This document shows, piece after piece, positions 11,444 to 24,200 of a DNA stretch of 64,000 bases. Below the pieces are notes generated by a model. The model was not told the DNA's origin. It did no database searches and saw only the letters and a list, made by a program, of their open reading frames with translations. The position numbers and the translations under genes are program-made. This stretch comes from Albifimbria verrucaria (lineage: Eukaryota > Ascomycota > Sordariomycetes > Hypocreales > Stachybotryaceae): contig JAHREC010000011.1 in assembly GCA_020081605.1 (NCBI GenBank), forward strand, positions 248,001 to 312,000, written 5' to 3'. Numbering within the stretch: the first letter of the stretch is position 1; every line of letters starts with the position of its first letter.

Positions 11444-13187
11444 TTACATTCCGGGTTCATGATATTTTCCAAATACAGGTGCTCCGTCAATATCTGCCAG
11501 AGGAATTGCGCGAGGGCGGTCCATAATACCAGTTGTATTATCATGATCTCCTTGCGCAGAGTTGCTAGGCGTCGTGTTGGTAAATGGGTTGCTCGTATCC
11601 GTGAGCTGTCGTGGAGTCGATTTTGTGACATCTTGCAGGCCCTCTGAAGTGTTCTTTAACTCGTAATGAGAGTTGCTAGAATCAACAGCCATTTTCGCCT
11701 CACCCATAGAGCTAGAGCCGGTGCTAGCTGGTGCAGACGCATCAATGACAGGAAACTGAACAGAATTTGCTGCATCACGGTTGATGTTGCTCTTGGTACT
11801 TGAAGCAGTGGTAGTGGAATGCTTGACATCCGAATCCTCACCATCCGTTTTTGACTTGTCGCCAACCATGCCTGAGGCGGCGGAATAGCTTTGCTGCTTC
11901 ACATTTTCCAAGGTCGAGGTGGCGTTACCTGAAACCTGGCCAAGAGTGTTGCGGGCACTGTTTATAGCTGGTTTGGAAACATCAGATACTTGCCTGGCAG
12001 CATTCTTGCCCAACTGCGGTACCATATTGGCGTTTTCAGCCACACTTCCAGATAGATCAGATACCTTATCCTTGATTTGAGCAGAGACATCGACCGCGGC
12101 TTGGCTTCCGCTTTGAGCCAGCTCTCCCATACGGCGCTGAGCAGCCTGGACGGACTCTTGTGCCTGTGAGGAAAGTTTTGTAGCCTTTACCTTGCTGTCA
12201 TTGGCAAGAATTTGCGCGTTTTCGACGGCCGTGTTACTTAATTCGCTGGCACGAAGCTTCGTCTCTTGCACCACCTCGCGGCCGCGACGTGTTCTAACGA
12301 GGGAGCGAGATAAAGCATGTTGATACTAATCACAGCCAATGTAAAGGGTGAAACCATTCTCACAAGCCAGTACAGAATGGACAGGCCAACAAAGGCCTAC
12401 TTTCGGTTAGTCGAAGTTGATCACTTCTTGCCGCCGTTGACCTACCGCAAATGTTTTCTCCAGTTGCTCGCCAAAAACGATCCTTTGTACCAAGACCACT
12501 GCATATTGCACAAAATCATGTATGTCCTTGAGTGTGTCATTGAGAATCGGCTCTGGAACCTTCTTGTACTCTCTAGGGCGCAGGCGAGCCATCAGCGTGT
12601 TCGGGGTAAACGATCGGTGGGCATATTCAAGAGTTGCAACAACTAAGTGGAATTGTTAACATTATCCAGTGAGCAGAAGACAAAAGTCACTACGCACCTC
12701 CAAGGGTTGTAGCTCCTACTTTCAAGGCCGTCTGTGTAAGAGGTAGATAGTGTGTGCCGAGAAGAATGGCCATAACAGTCGCGTACGAGCTAAGAGTGCG
12801 AGCTGGGTCTTCCCACTAATTCTTGTTAATCGACAAGATAAAGGTATTCACCAGGCAGGCGACTCACGCTGAGGTACTTGTAGAGGCTATCAGGGTTGAC
12901 TGCCATTGGCAATATTAGCAAATTACTCCTTGCAACAATCTTATCGTGTAAATCAGGTCGTGCCTACCAAGTTGCTTCAACGGCCCACTGGATTTATCTT
13001 CAAACTTCTTTTGCTCGACAGGCACTTCGTGCAGTGGCTGCTGGGGCGTGGAAAGAGCTATAGATTGTGATTAGGGTGATGCGGTAGACGTTTTTGCCAA
13101 AGGAGGCTCACACTCGTCAGTCCCTATGGCGGGTGACCGGTTCATTCCTCCCTCTATTGAGGGCACAACAATCTGTGGTTCCATCAT
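11444..13187 (-). CDS. Reticulon-like ER membrane-shaping protein
   Basis: Reticulons insert hairpins in the ER membrane and tubulate it. After a leader (MMEPQIVVPSIEGG), NPDSLYKYLSWEDPARTL and a hydrophobic segment AILLGTHYLPLTQTALKVG form the first hairpin. LRPREYKKVPEPILNDTL and IHDFVQYAVVLVQRIVFG follow, then a second hydrophobic stretch (FVGLSILYWLVRMVSPF) leading to MLYLAPS. The roughly 275-residue C-terminus is Ser/Thr/Asn-rich and probably disordered, beginning with a helical Ala/Gln-rich stretch. Introns are clear at 12967-12900, 12867-12816, 12697-12643 and 12445-12397, plus one near 13113-13058 whose phase does not fit. One base is missing near 12300. The final residues HEPGM end at 11444. 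Confidence 0.82.
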
Positions 13188-13315
13188 GGTCTAGTGGAGA
13201 TCGTTGTAGTTGCGTGTTAGTGCGATTGTAGTGAAAATGCAAATGAACAGAGGGAACATAAATGCTAATTGCAGTTCCTGTCTGCAATTGGGATGAATGG
13301 CAGTACTTCTATGTC

Positions 13316-13323
13316 TATATAAA
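13316..13323 (-). promoter_or_regulatory. TATA-like element upstream of the reticulon-like gene
   Basis: TATATAAA on the plus strand (TTTATATA on the minus strand) lies about 130 bp upstream of the minus-strand start codon at 13187. Confidence 0.35.
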
Positions 13324-14127
13324 TTCCGGTTCCAATACCCCAGGTCATGACGGGTGAGGTTACATCATCACGGTGACGTCGACTAGTGCCCCATTTCTGA
13401 TCGCTATTCTATGTCGTCAACGAAGGAGAAGGCATACCCACAGTGACCTGGGCACTGTCCAGGTACCGGTGACCGCTACTAGCTTGTCATACGACAGAGA
13501 GTTACCAGCTAAATTATTACGCTAGGCTAACATTCTTGCAAACGCGCCGCCAAGCAATCCGGCACTCGCGGCAGAGCGGGCAGGAGCCAAGCACGATAGC
13601 CAGCGCTTTTGAACTGGTTTCACACAACACGGTAACGCATGGGCGACGCCTGTCTCATGCGCATTACACTATGCGGTGACCTATTGTAACCACAATTAGG
13701 GCAAGTTTCTTGCTTCCAGCGGATTGTCCATGTCAGATGCTAGGATGTCTCTGGACTAGGGTGGATGAGGCAGCTATGTGCGCGTGCTCCGATTACCAAC
13801 GCCAAGAAGCTTTCTATGACATGCAGTATCAGCGCTTGGTCTACTGCTTTCAAAAGATCAATCACACTGTAGCTGTGTCACGTCAGAATCAACAGCCCGT
13901 CGGCGCGTTCTGCGTGGAGGATAAACAAGCGAGCAACGGGGCGCGACTCCTCAGTTCAATGTCCCAAAGGCCCCGGCGACCAATGAAGGTTCAGGAAAAG
14001 CGCAGAGGCAGCGTTCTCCGATATGTGAACCTTACAGTCGCTCTCCCGCCCACACACTAATACTAACAGGCTGGCCAGTAACACGAAGCCCCAGGTACAT
14101 TTTCGCACCGGAGGGAAACCCGGAACT
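13324..14127. other. Intergenic, no supported gene
   Basis: Upstream region of the reticulon-like gene and three-prime flank of the zinc-finger regulator. A 116-codon plus-strand frame at 13710-14060 is rich in Cys/Gln but matches nothing I know. Confidence 0.4.
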
Positions 14128-17033
14128 TCAGTCAACCTTGCTTCCGTCGTTGCTTTGTTTCGTGGGAGTTTCACCACGTCTAAGCTGAGCAAAGCTGCCG
14201 GCGAAGGCGTGGCAGAACCCACGCCAGGCCACCTGGGATAGTAGGATCTTCTCAATGGCTTGGAGGAAGCGGACAGAGCGGTCGGAGCCGTATAGCAATC
14301 CGACACCCGTAAGGTGGATAAGTTTGCCTGCACCGTTTTGGAACCACTCCTCAATCGTCGACCTCTCACGGAGCTGATCAAGCCGCACGACGGGTGGTCG
14401 TGGCAGCGCTGGGCCGGCATCGTGAGCGGTTGGGTTTGGTGGCGTCTGTTGGGGTGTTTGAGCTGTCGACTCATGCAACTCGCTATAACAGTATATATAG
14501 CAAGTAGCTACCATGAGGGCAAATGTGTCGTAGCACGCAAGCTGCTGAGAGTTGCGGGTCGCTCTGAGAATGCAGGCAGCGTGCCACAGACATTTGCGCG
14601 CCATGGTATCGTCATGTTGGAAGAAGCTCCTGAAGTTCATCTTGGATTTGAGCATCTGCTCCTTGTTGGTCTGCCAACCAGTGGCTGAGTGCAATGACTC
14701 CAGTGGCACGCGTCCTAAGATATCCAGGGCGTGAAATATTGTCTCGGTTCGACCTGCTCGGGCGGTGGCCAGGCCATCGAGAGTCGCAAACACCAGCAGG
14801 TCAATGGACGTCTCTAAGAAAGCTTCGCCACCCTTGTTAATGCCCGTTCCCGTCCAGTGTGATTGCGCTGGAGCCTGCACATCACTTTCCAGTGGCTTTC
14901 CCATAAACGAGGACCACAAGAGCTGCGAAGAACGTAACTGGCGCCAAGCACTTTTCTTATCGATGAAGAGCTCAAGGAGCATAATCTTAGACGTGAATTC
15001 CCCAGAGCTTAGCATCATTCTAGACCATTCCTCGCCCGTATGCATGCGGGTTCGCTCGGCTCGATCTGCTAGGAGTCAGAACATATGAACCATCTCTTAT
15101 CTCATGCTATAGAATGTTTTCTTACCTGGCAAGGCATGGTATTGGGTTTTCCAGTTCTGAAAATCTCGACACTGCCACAAAAGTTCCGTACATGGTAGCT
15201 GGCGTGTGTATTCACGGAGATTGAAGATCGGTTGAGTGTCTAGAAAGAGGCACCCCAAACATTCCAATGCTATAGTACTTAGCTTTGTCTGTTGTCGTGG
15301 GCGGTCGTCACCATATCTCTCACCTCGAACACAAGTAACAATGCGAATCTTTTCCTCCGCCGCAAGCCAGGCTTGCCAGTCCTTTTCAATGCGGCTTTTG
15401 TTGGTGTTGGATTGATTTGCTTGTCCATCTTGCCAAGCAAATCCCAACATAGAGTTGCAAGGACGCTTCTCTTGTGCTGCATTGTAATCTTCTCCCTGTG
15501 CGAGCCGGAGAACATCCATAGCACATGACGCAGAAACACGCTTTGTGCCAAGACTACGTCCGTTTCCATCATTTGGGATTGAATCTGACATCAGCCGATC
15601 AGTGGTAAGCATACAGATACAAGGCAGACATAGATGGCATAACGTACAGCAGACTCTACAGCTCGGCCAAGCAGATCGCAAAGAACCAGATTATACTCCT
15701 CTGCACATTGGACTTCGGAGTAGTGGCTGCCAACCGCCGCTGTGGCCACCAGCAGAATCCACGGAACATCTTCAGCTTCCAGACGAGATGGATGCAGGAA
15801 GGGAACTGTGGATCAAAATACTCAAAGTAAAGCTCGACGAAGCAGTGCAGCATACGCATCGGGACGACTGAAGATGCGAGGTTTTGTCGCTGCGTCCTAT
15901 AGAAGCCATATAGCCCTTCACATGAGCGTGCGGAGATACCCTCAATGTGTCCAAACATCTCAGTTTCTGCCACCTGTAAGCTACAAGCTTGAGTCTCTGG
16001 AAAAGACCGACATGATCTTGTGTACGCTGCGCATACATTCTCCGGGCGCAAGTAGCATTGATGTGCTGGTTGGGGAGCTGCCTTGATAGACCAACCCTCA
16101 GCCACCACTGGCGCCGTACTGCTCTGGGATACGGAAGGAGACGAACCCAAGACTAGATTCGGGGTCTGCGGTTGACCATATGCGCCAAAAACTTCGACTT
16201 CATTAAGGGACATCTCTGACCCATCCGTCATCGTCCATGGGAACGGGAAGCCAGACACCACAGGGACCCAAGATATCCTGAGATCATCCGCGGTGCCACC
16301 ATAGATATCCGTGCCGCCGTCTAAAGGAAAGCCTGTAGTAAGGACAAAGTCTGAATGCCAGCTAGCGGAGTTGTCTGTCGAAGGTGGACGGAACAGCTCA
16401 TTAGCTACGGCCGGAACCTCGCCAGTGTTTGAGGGATTGGATGACCATTGTTCCACTCCTCTAGCGAGGGGCCTAGGTCTCGGGGCAGTAGGTCCTTCTC
16501 CGAAGTTTCTGTTGCTTTATGTGGAGGGTGGGAAGAAACCCGCGGCATTAGGTTATCCGGCCCCTGGGGCAGCGCTGTGGTAGATGTCGGGTTAATTCTA
16601 GCCAAGTCATTGTTTACGGTGGAATGGGGCAAAGTTTCTGGGCGAGACGGCTTGAACGGAGCGTAAACACATTCTGTATCCCGAAGCAGGCATCGTGGGC
16701 AGGGATTCCTCCCTCACAACGCTGCTTAAGCTTACCACAGGGCAAACATGCTTGGGCGGCGCGGCGCCCTAGGCTTCGAGATGGATGATGATGACTGCTA
16801 TGCAAGGCACGATGCCGGATAAGAGTATCACTGCAGAGATCAGGTTAACGACACCATTGCACCGTGACATGGCGGCTCGGAGAGATGCACTTTCTAGAGA
16901 AAGCCTTGGAACAGATCTGACAGCGGAAAGACTTGACGCCCGTGTGCCGCAGCACGTGGCGGTCCCGATGCTCCCGGCGCTGGAAGGTCTCGCCGCAGTG
17001 CTCACAGGACAATGGGCTCGGCTCGTGCTGCAT
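14128..17033 (-). CDS. Transcription factor with two C2H2 fingers plus a Zn2Cys6 cluster and a Fungal_trans domain
   Basis: The start at 17033 gives MQHEPSPLSCEHCG, beginning the first C2H2 finger (C-x2-C...H-x4-H). The second finger, CQICSKAFSR, is completed by DTLIRHRALH across an intron (16890-16831). About 18 residues later a Zn2Cys6 motif follows: CLPCGKLKQRCEGG then CPRCLLRDTEC. Its middle needs one extra base near 16697-16703. A Ser/Pro-rich linker leads to the regulatory domain core FVELYFEYFDPQFP, with further breaks near 15790 and around the exon joints at 15680 and 15080. The C-terminal 305-residue frame continues the same domain. Nuclear regulator; target unknown. The fused C2H2-C6 arrangement is known in a minority of fungal regulators. 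Confidence 0.75.
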
Positions 17034-17619
17034 CGTGCGGTATACCGCAGTCACCAGACAACTCGTGATTTCAGTCCCCGTCGGTAAGAGATTGCGAGCC
17101 GTCAAATCTGACACTCCTGTAATCACCGGCCTTTCCAAGCCGAAGGTCCGCCCGAGGTTCAGACGGAAACCCCTTGCACCTAGGCAGGTTGCCTCCAATC
17201 GTAGTCCCCGTACTCTGTAGCCGTGATGCAAATAGGCGGTGCCTCGCTACGCTCAAGGACCTTCCTTTACTGTACACAGGGCAAATAGCCTTGCAATTTT
17301 GTGAACCACTTAGCGTAGTGGTCATGGCCGTTACCCCGTCGGCCCCTCTTTGCCCCGCCCTTTGGTGTCAGTGTTTTGGAGACGTCGAGCAAAGGTGTGC
17401 CTCACGATAACTGGGCTGTGGAAAGCATGTTGACGAAACGTTGGGCTGCTCGCCATAGCCGTTATTGCTCAAAATGGCGTCAATTTCTCTCACCATTTTG
17501 ACTTAGTGGCTCAACTTTGAGCAGGATGAGGCACGTGGCTCTTCCTAACGACAAAGCACTCCAAGGCTGACACGGCGTTCTATCTCTTCTCTGCTTCCGC
17601 TATTGTATTAGAGGCGGCT
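17034..17619. other. Divergent intergenic region between zinc-finger regulator and metallo-hydrolase
   Basis: Both neighbours point away from this 586-bp region, so it should carry both promoters. The open frames here are antisense or read-through extensions of the finger exon and have no independent support. Confidence 0.4.
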
Positions 17620-18868
17620 ATGGAAGAATCAACTCTCGAGTGGTTTGGTAAGTTGCGGTGAACTCATGCTGGACGAGTAACCCCATTGACATTGTGAGAA
17701 AAGGGGCGACAACGTTTCGTTTACGTACCCACGGTGTCACCATCTTCCTGGATTCATGGCTTGATAAACCGTCGATACTACCATCGTATCTGTCTATTGA
17801 TGACGTGGAGGAGGCCGACTACATATTCATATCCCATGCGCACTTTGACCAGTCAGTTGCTGAAGCTCATTGCCCTCCTTAAAGCCATGTCCTATATACT
17901 AATATTCCCGGTGCCTTATAGCCTCCCTGGGGCTGATCGTATCGCCATTAAGACCGGCGCCGTAATTGTAGCAAATAACGAATCCATAAATCTCATGAGG
18001 GAAGCCGGCGTACCTGAAGACCAGCTGATGCCTGTTCAAGGAGGCGAGCGTATTCCCTTGTTTACTCGCGAAACTCGAGACAGTGTCGGCCTCGACCCGT
18101 CCATCGCCGCCCCCAGCTTTCCTGGTGCGCCGAAACGCCCATTGCACACACTCGCTGCTCTCTCGGTGGATATATGGCCATCATTACATTGCTTTATGCC
18201 TGAAGGTCACCCCGAGACCATCGACACCGCGACAACTTACGAGGGCGCCGCGAGCCCTTACAGCTGCACGCTCGATATCACCATGGGCATGAAATACGGC
18301 CTGCTCAGAATAGGCGAGCTCATGCCCCCGAGAAGCTCACGCCTGGTCACCACTCCTTCATAGATTACATCAATAATCGGCAGCGGAACGTCTTCTCTCA
18401 TAGCGATGGTGGCCAGCTGATGTTCAACATCATCATGGGCGACAAATCATTACTCTGGAGCGCACATCTCGGAGGATACGAAGGAATTCTCCAAAACATG
18501 CAGCCCAAGCCCACCATCGCTATTTTAGCCATTGCCGGTCGGGCAAATCTCAACGGGCGACCTTTGACGGCTCTTCTGCCGAGTTCGCTGCTAAGAAGGT
18601 CGAGTGGTTAGGTCGCCCTGATCATGTGGTTTGGTGCTTGCATGACGAAGCGTATGTATCCCGTTCAATTTCCAGAAACCCATTCAACCAAAGTCTTCTG
18701 ATTCAAAGATTCATAGACGACTGACTAATGAGCCTGTACAGCTGCATTCCACCGTGGAGAATCGAGACGGCAGCCGCCACGCAGGCCGTAGAGAAGAACG
18801 GCAAGACAAAGGTGTTGAGTTTGACACATGCGGAGCCAGTTGTATTGGGTAAAGTGCTTTCTATTTAA
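17620..18868 (+). CDS. Metallo-beta-lactamase-fold hydrolase, UlaG-like
   Basis: The protein begins MEESTLEWFG and joins ATTFRLRTHG across an intron (17648-17703). The metal motif SHAHFDH (HxHxDH) is completed across a second intron (17852-17921) that splits the last His codon; LPGADRIAIKTGA follows. Later segments include LTPGHHSF, SHSDGGQLMFNIIMGD, LLWSAHLGGYEG, a Trp-Leu-His-Asp block and, after an intron (18652-18741), IPPWRIETAAATQAVE. The order fits UlaG-like lactonase/phosphodiesterase-fold proteins. Breaks in the C-run at 18325-18329 and the TTT at 18563-18565 are each repaired by one base. Substrate unknown; there is no signal peptide, so it is probably cytosolic. Confidence 0.75.
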
Positions 18869-20851
18869 GCTATACGTTGTCTTATGGACTCTAGCCTATC
18901 CACATGAGCACACCCTCCCGGCTCACCGTGACTGGCCGGGTACTATCTCTGCAATTGTTGGAAGCTCCGTAGATGTACAAACGAATCGGGAACAAGGGCT
19001 CAGTAATATTAAATTGAACAAAAGCTACTGAGTTTAGGTCTCAGGACCCAATCATTTTCATTCAGCTGCGACTGAGACTACCATCTCACCCCGAGTAGCA
19101 GCCAATTAGCCGTCGTAGCCTGTAAGCCTAGAGTGAAACACGGATCCAGCTGGCAATGCTCTTCGAGTAACTTTGACTTTCACCTTGGAATACGGTTAAG
19201 AAGTCGAAGAGTGAATGCTACAGGACGCCACGGGAACATGCAATGTAGGGTCCTCCACAGGCCGCTGCGGCTGAGAACTCACAGCTGGCTGTATAAGAGA
19301 GCACTGCTTTCCTATTGCTAGGAATCGACAGAGACCAATGTATTACCTTGGGCACTATAGGCTTCGTCACTCCACTAGGTGGTCGTTGACTTGACATTAA
19401 GATGCGTGAGCAACTCCGGTAGGTAGCGCGGCGCCTTCCAACATTGCGTATTTCACCCCTCTTCCCCACACGGCCCCGCCGCCGGTTTGAAGTGGGTTTA
19501 GGTGATGATCAATGCTGTTTACCCCACGCTCTCTCGTCAGACCTCCATGAATCTTCAGAAGTCGACGGATCAATTCCAATCGCGTGCTACAGCGTGCTAC
19601 AAAATGACTCACACTGTAGTAGCTTGCCATGGCCCTCCTCCAAATCACAGCATTTATCCTTGATAACGATTGTAACTGGCATTAGTGCTTGTCTTGGGGT
19701 TGTATAGTACAAGAGTTTGGGCAGTCTTCTTGGCTTTGTGGGAAGATCACTACCAACGCTGTGATGTTGCGTTGATATATTTGTACAGTCGCTACATCTT
19801 AGCCTTCTGTACTGTCATTTTTACCTGCAATTCATTTGAGTAGCTCTGCATCAGTGCCAGACAAGCTGTTGGAAGGTGAATATATCTAGCACCACCCACC
19901 CTCAACTATCCTTACTGAAGCACGGCCCATCTATGGAGAAACAAACAAGTCAAAATATTATTCTCGCCACGGTCCAGCCCATAGCGAACGTGTCCGTGTC
20001 TGAGGCATCGTCGTTGAGGCGTATTACGTGTCACCCAAATTGCGAGAACCTTCGCAGCATCTGCGCTGCAGCAAATAACCCCCAGTACCTGCTGCTGGCG
20101 ATTTCAAATTCCCGGAGTGTGGCAGACAAGCATTAATTATCGTTCTTGGAGGATGGTTTGGTCTGTTCTGCAACTCGGCCTCCTCACCGGCATTGGCGTC
20201 TTCCTCGAACACTACAAATCGGGGCCACTGTCCATGTACAGTCCTAGCGCAATCAGGTGGTTCACAAGCTTCAAGGGCTGATACATCGCTAATCAGCTTA
20301 TCTAGTAGGACTCCTGAATAAGAAGTTTTTGTTCGTTATTACTTGTTCACCGATGTGCTATGTATCAGGCACCTCCGCAAAACTTCAAGGGATTCGAAAG
20401 AGTCCGCATATCACATGTCTCTTATTGTTTTCGATCAGAACAAGAAATCAATGTACATTTTGAAGCGACGCGCTTGTTTACTGCTTGAGAACTCCTATGA
20501 CTGTTCATAGCCCCTCTGTTTAGTCACAAATTCGTTCCATCTTATATCACAAGTTACGTTACTTCATGAAGGTCCAGGCAAGACCAACTTTCAGTCTGCC
20601 AAATCAAAAGCACCTAGAATAAAATAGGGGGTAACATGAATATAAGAACTACATTAGACTTATTCAGAGTAAATACCATAGTTGAAAGAATGGCATGGTT
20701 GCAAAAGGGGCAGCGTAACGCCGTCCGAATTTGCATCCACAACACTCTATTCCGGAATTAAGATCCTCTTAGCGAAGCTCCGGGGCGTTGTCTTTGGGTC
20801 TCCAACCAAAACATTTAAGACAGTTAATGAAGGCACTAGACACAAGTAACA
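18869..20851. other. Two-kilobase intergenic region, no supported gene
   Basis: Several short open frames (up to 87 codons) show no domain, intron or composition signal. No repeats or RNA genes were recognised by eye. Confidence 0.45.
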
Positions 20852-22253
20852 CTAGACGAAGCCCCCAAATAATACTTCTTCCTTTGAGGCTATCCAGGTC
20901 GGGTAACTAAAGTATCCGGTCAATGAGCCATATTCACAACATAGACGTATGTGCATCATACCTGTTGACTGCTGCTTTTTTACCCAGGAGAAGGCTCGAG
21001 GGATCATAGCCTCCTCATATATAGCTAACTGAGCAGAGACCTCATCGTCCGTCAAGCTGTCGTGCAAATCCTTCATGCTTGCAAGCTCTAATAGGGGACC
21101 CAATGCGTCGGCAGTGTCGTGGATCGCGTTGTTGGCACCCATGCCCCTCGATGGCAGCATTGGGTGAATTGAGTCTCCTATCAACCAAACGCGTGGGTTG
21201 GCAATGCACCGGTCCGATTTATTTCTGTCTTGTACCAACAGTTTCTGTCTCCAGTCAACTGGCGTGTCACTCTTTGCGTACCTTGTTGGCGTTGTGAGGA
21301 GCGCTTGGTCATCTACCGCATCGACCAGCTTGTGGAAGTCAGGGTGAAAACCAGCCTCGGTCAGCTTTTGCCGTATGAGAAGTTTTTGTCTTGCACTTGT
21401 GGTAACTCTGACACAGAAGGCCCGGTAGTCCACGACACTGCAAAGAAAAGCGACGCCTGTTCCTCATCATAGTCGTTCGGCTTCTCCACATCACCCTTGC
21501 CTTCTGTATCTGAGGATTTTCTGGTAGAGGACAAGTTCTTGGGTAAGTAAGCCGCGGCGAAAACCAGCGCCTTAGAGTTACCTGTATATATGGTCCCTCT
21601 TTCAAGAAGCGGCTTTGGTAAAGTCTGAAGAACAGACCATGATAGGTGGCATTTACCGAGATAACCACCATGCCCTGGTTTCGTGTCTTCAATAATGTTG
21701 TTTAGCCCAAGTTGCTTGTTGGTGCGGCTACCGCTTCCTTCAGCAGACACAAGGATGTCGCAATCTTCTTGAGATCCGTCTGCAAAATGAACTCTGATGC
21801 TATTTTCCTCTGGCCTATTGCCTGCCAAGACCTCATACTTGATGTATTTTTACCGTATCTTATGATTCTCCGCTCACGAAGCGGGGCTTGAAGGATATTT
21901 CGAAGTCGTATGAGCGCAATTGGGGCACTCTTCTCGTAGATTGGGGCCTTGCTAAGGTCTATCAAGACTTTCAGGTCGGAGGGGCTGAAGATGCAAGGTG
22001 CCGATGAGAGAAGGCCTCCGGAGCGGCCAAAGCATGGCAGCAAATCGGCATACTGCTTCTCTGTCAGGCATGCTTTAAATCCAATAAGTGCATGTGCCCC
22101 CAGACGAATCTGGTAGCCACCTCGCTCCTCGCTTTCGTTATCGCGCTCGAAAACTGTTACATCGATCTGGCCAGGAGAATTGTTTACCAAACCGTTAGCC
22201 AGGCAAGATCCAGCTAGACCGCCACCAATGATAATAACCTTAAGCGGCGCCAT
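20852..22253 (-). CDS. Class A FAD-dependent monooxygenase
   Basis: The N-terminal Rossmann motif IIIGGGLAGSCLANGL binds FAD, followed by VFERDNESEERGGYQIRLG. The second FAD contact is DILVSAEGSGSRTNKQLG, with Glu where family members usually have Asp (the DG motif). The third, GDSIHPMLPSRGMGANNAIH, is the FAD ribityl-binding GD motif. Two breaks, in the T-run at 21847-21851 and near 21431-21438, are each repaired by one base. The C-terminus after KKQQSTG may contain an unrecognised small intron. Enzymes of this class hydroxylate aromatic or polyketide substrates using NAD(P)H and oxygen. No secondary-metabolite backbone gene is nearby, so the substrate is open. Confidence 0.82.
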
Positions 22254-23629
22254 TTCTCGATAAAACTGATACTATCGTCACTTTTCTCCGACGGCACAAT
22301 TCTACAATCCAACGAATGCTTCAAAAGGTTCAAGGCAAGAATCACTGCAGTTCTCGGCATAAGGCGGATTTGAATCCTTTTAAGTACTCCACCACTTTGC
22401 AGCGGCCTTGTGCCGTCAAATTATGATAAGCACGCGAGGAGTGTAATCAGTCCTACAAGACGACAAATCGCCGCTTCACTCTGGGGAATTGCTTACAAGG
22501 AGTTAGCATCCAAATATAGCCTAGTACCCCGCCGGCCGGAGCCGTGTCCTCTTGGACCCATGGCGGCCAGTGTGGCCAGCCATGGGGGTGGGGAAGGCCC
22601 ATGAGAGAGGGTTACAGGACCCTGGTCACCTTGCTGGGCCTCAACTCCAAGTTCCACGCTGACGCTACGACGATGTGTACATGACCAGTTATCCGCATCT
22701 TGGTCAATAAAAATGATGTACCATTACACATGTATGGTAATCAGTATGATATGTAGTAGTCGTGTCTCTGCCCCGGAACACAAACTTCCAGACATTCCTA
22801 GACGACGGTTACTAACGACTCTCGTGTTCATTTCATTGAGGTAGTCTTTGGATTTAAATGAAGCATTTGCCTTTAGATGTCCTGCCCTCTCTTTTCAAGT
22901 AGCGATTGACTTCTTCAACTTCTCCGCAAATCCTTCTTGGTTGTGACTGGTTGCCCGGTCTGGCTAGGTAGTTGCTAGGACTTCGGATATAATTGGTATT
23001 CCCTTGCTTTCTTGAAGAACAACCCTTCGACAAGAAGTGGAAAGACGATTCAAGGGTATTTCACTTCACATTTCTTTCACCCATGGTTTATTCCCATCAA
23101 TTAATAGTATGGGCACACGGAAATTGTTCCGCACGCTTAGCAGCTGCTATACTACTTTCCTAATGAATCCTTCATGAATGCTCGACCGGGGATTTCGATG
23201 ACAAGGTTTACGGAGATAATCAATGCACAAGGGAGTCTCAGCGGGTTAGCTATTGAATAGCTTATCCTATACAAAGTGACACAACAACAGCACTTCCTTT
23301 ACCTAGCAGCTAGCTACAAATATGAACGAGTGACTACTATGGTGACCAAAAGGGCGATTAGATGGCTATTTTAATCGTCAACCTTCCATCTTCTAGCGGA
23401 AAAGCCTCACTAATTTATAGGCCTTTATCGTCTGCTGCGAACAGCCAATACGTTTCGCATCTGGCAGCAATATCGTTATGAAGCCGCTGTAAGATTTGTG
23501 ACAAGGAAATAACCGGTTGTGTGGACGTCGGATGCGGCTATCACAGCTGAGGCGGTTCACAGTTGTGTTGGCCTGCTACCCCCAACACCGATTTAACTGG
23601 GCTTCAGGGTAGGTGCCAATGACAGCCCT
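22254..23629. other. Gene-poor region upstream of the monooxygenase
   Basis: No supported coding sequence. The promoter of the minus-strand monooxygenase should lie at the left end. The 22500-22620 stretch is unusually GC-rich for an intergenic region but encodes nothing recognisable. Confidence 0.4.
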
Positions 23630-24200
23630 AAGAAACTACAACTCTTTAGCTAAAAACTTACTTGTTTAATATAATTAAGGTTAGTTGTTTTAAGAATTAC
23701 AATAATAATATCAAAAGAGATAAGAAGTAGAATTAAATATTAAATATTATTTAAGTAATTAATATTCTACAAAAGTGTAAATAAGGGATAAAGAATTACA
23801 TAATAAAAAGAATACACGACGTTAATTCTCGCTTTTTAATCCACATTCTAACCTGAACCCGAAAATAATCTCTAATACGTGATACATAAGAATTGTAATC
23901 AAAAGCGAAGTTCTAGACATAAGCTCTCGCGGGGTAAGAATTGGCCTCTAAACATTAACTTAGGCGTATACTAGGGGCTTGGAGGAAATCCTCCGTAATG
24001 ACTCTGCCAAGTTCACGGATTTTCTTCAGGCTAACAGACACTAGTTAGATTGACAAGCGCTTTTACTAAATTATAATGACTAGGCCGTATAAAGTAATTA
24101 AGCGACGAGTCCTTACCAGGGCGGCCTAATTCGAACAGCATTTGCTTGCAATACCTTGATTAAAATAGCGAACCCAAAGGCAACATTACCTTGTACTCAT
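23630..24200. repeat. AT-biased relic, probable mutated repeat
   Basis: Composition shifts abruptly to TA-rich sequence (TTAAT/ATATT-type words) between about 23640 and 24120, with normal DNA on both sides. This resembles an old repeat altered by C-to-T mutation. No terminal repeat or coding trace was identified. Confidence 0.4.

Noticed and set aside
13710..14060. 116-codon plus-strand frame as a small gene
   Set aside because: No domain, no signal peptide, no intron support; its composition looks like translated intergenic DNA.
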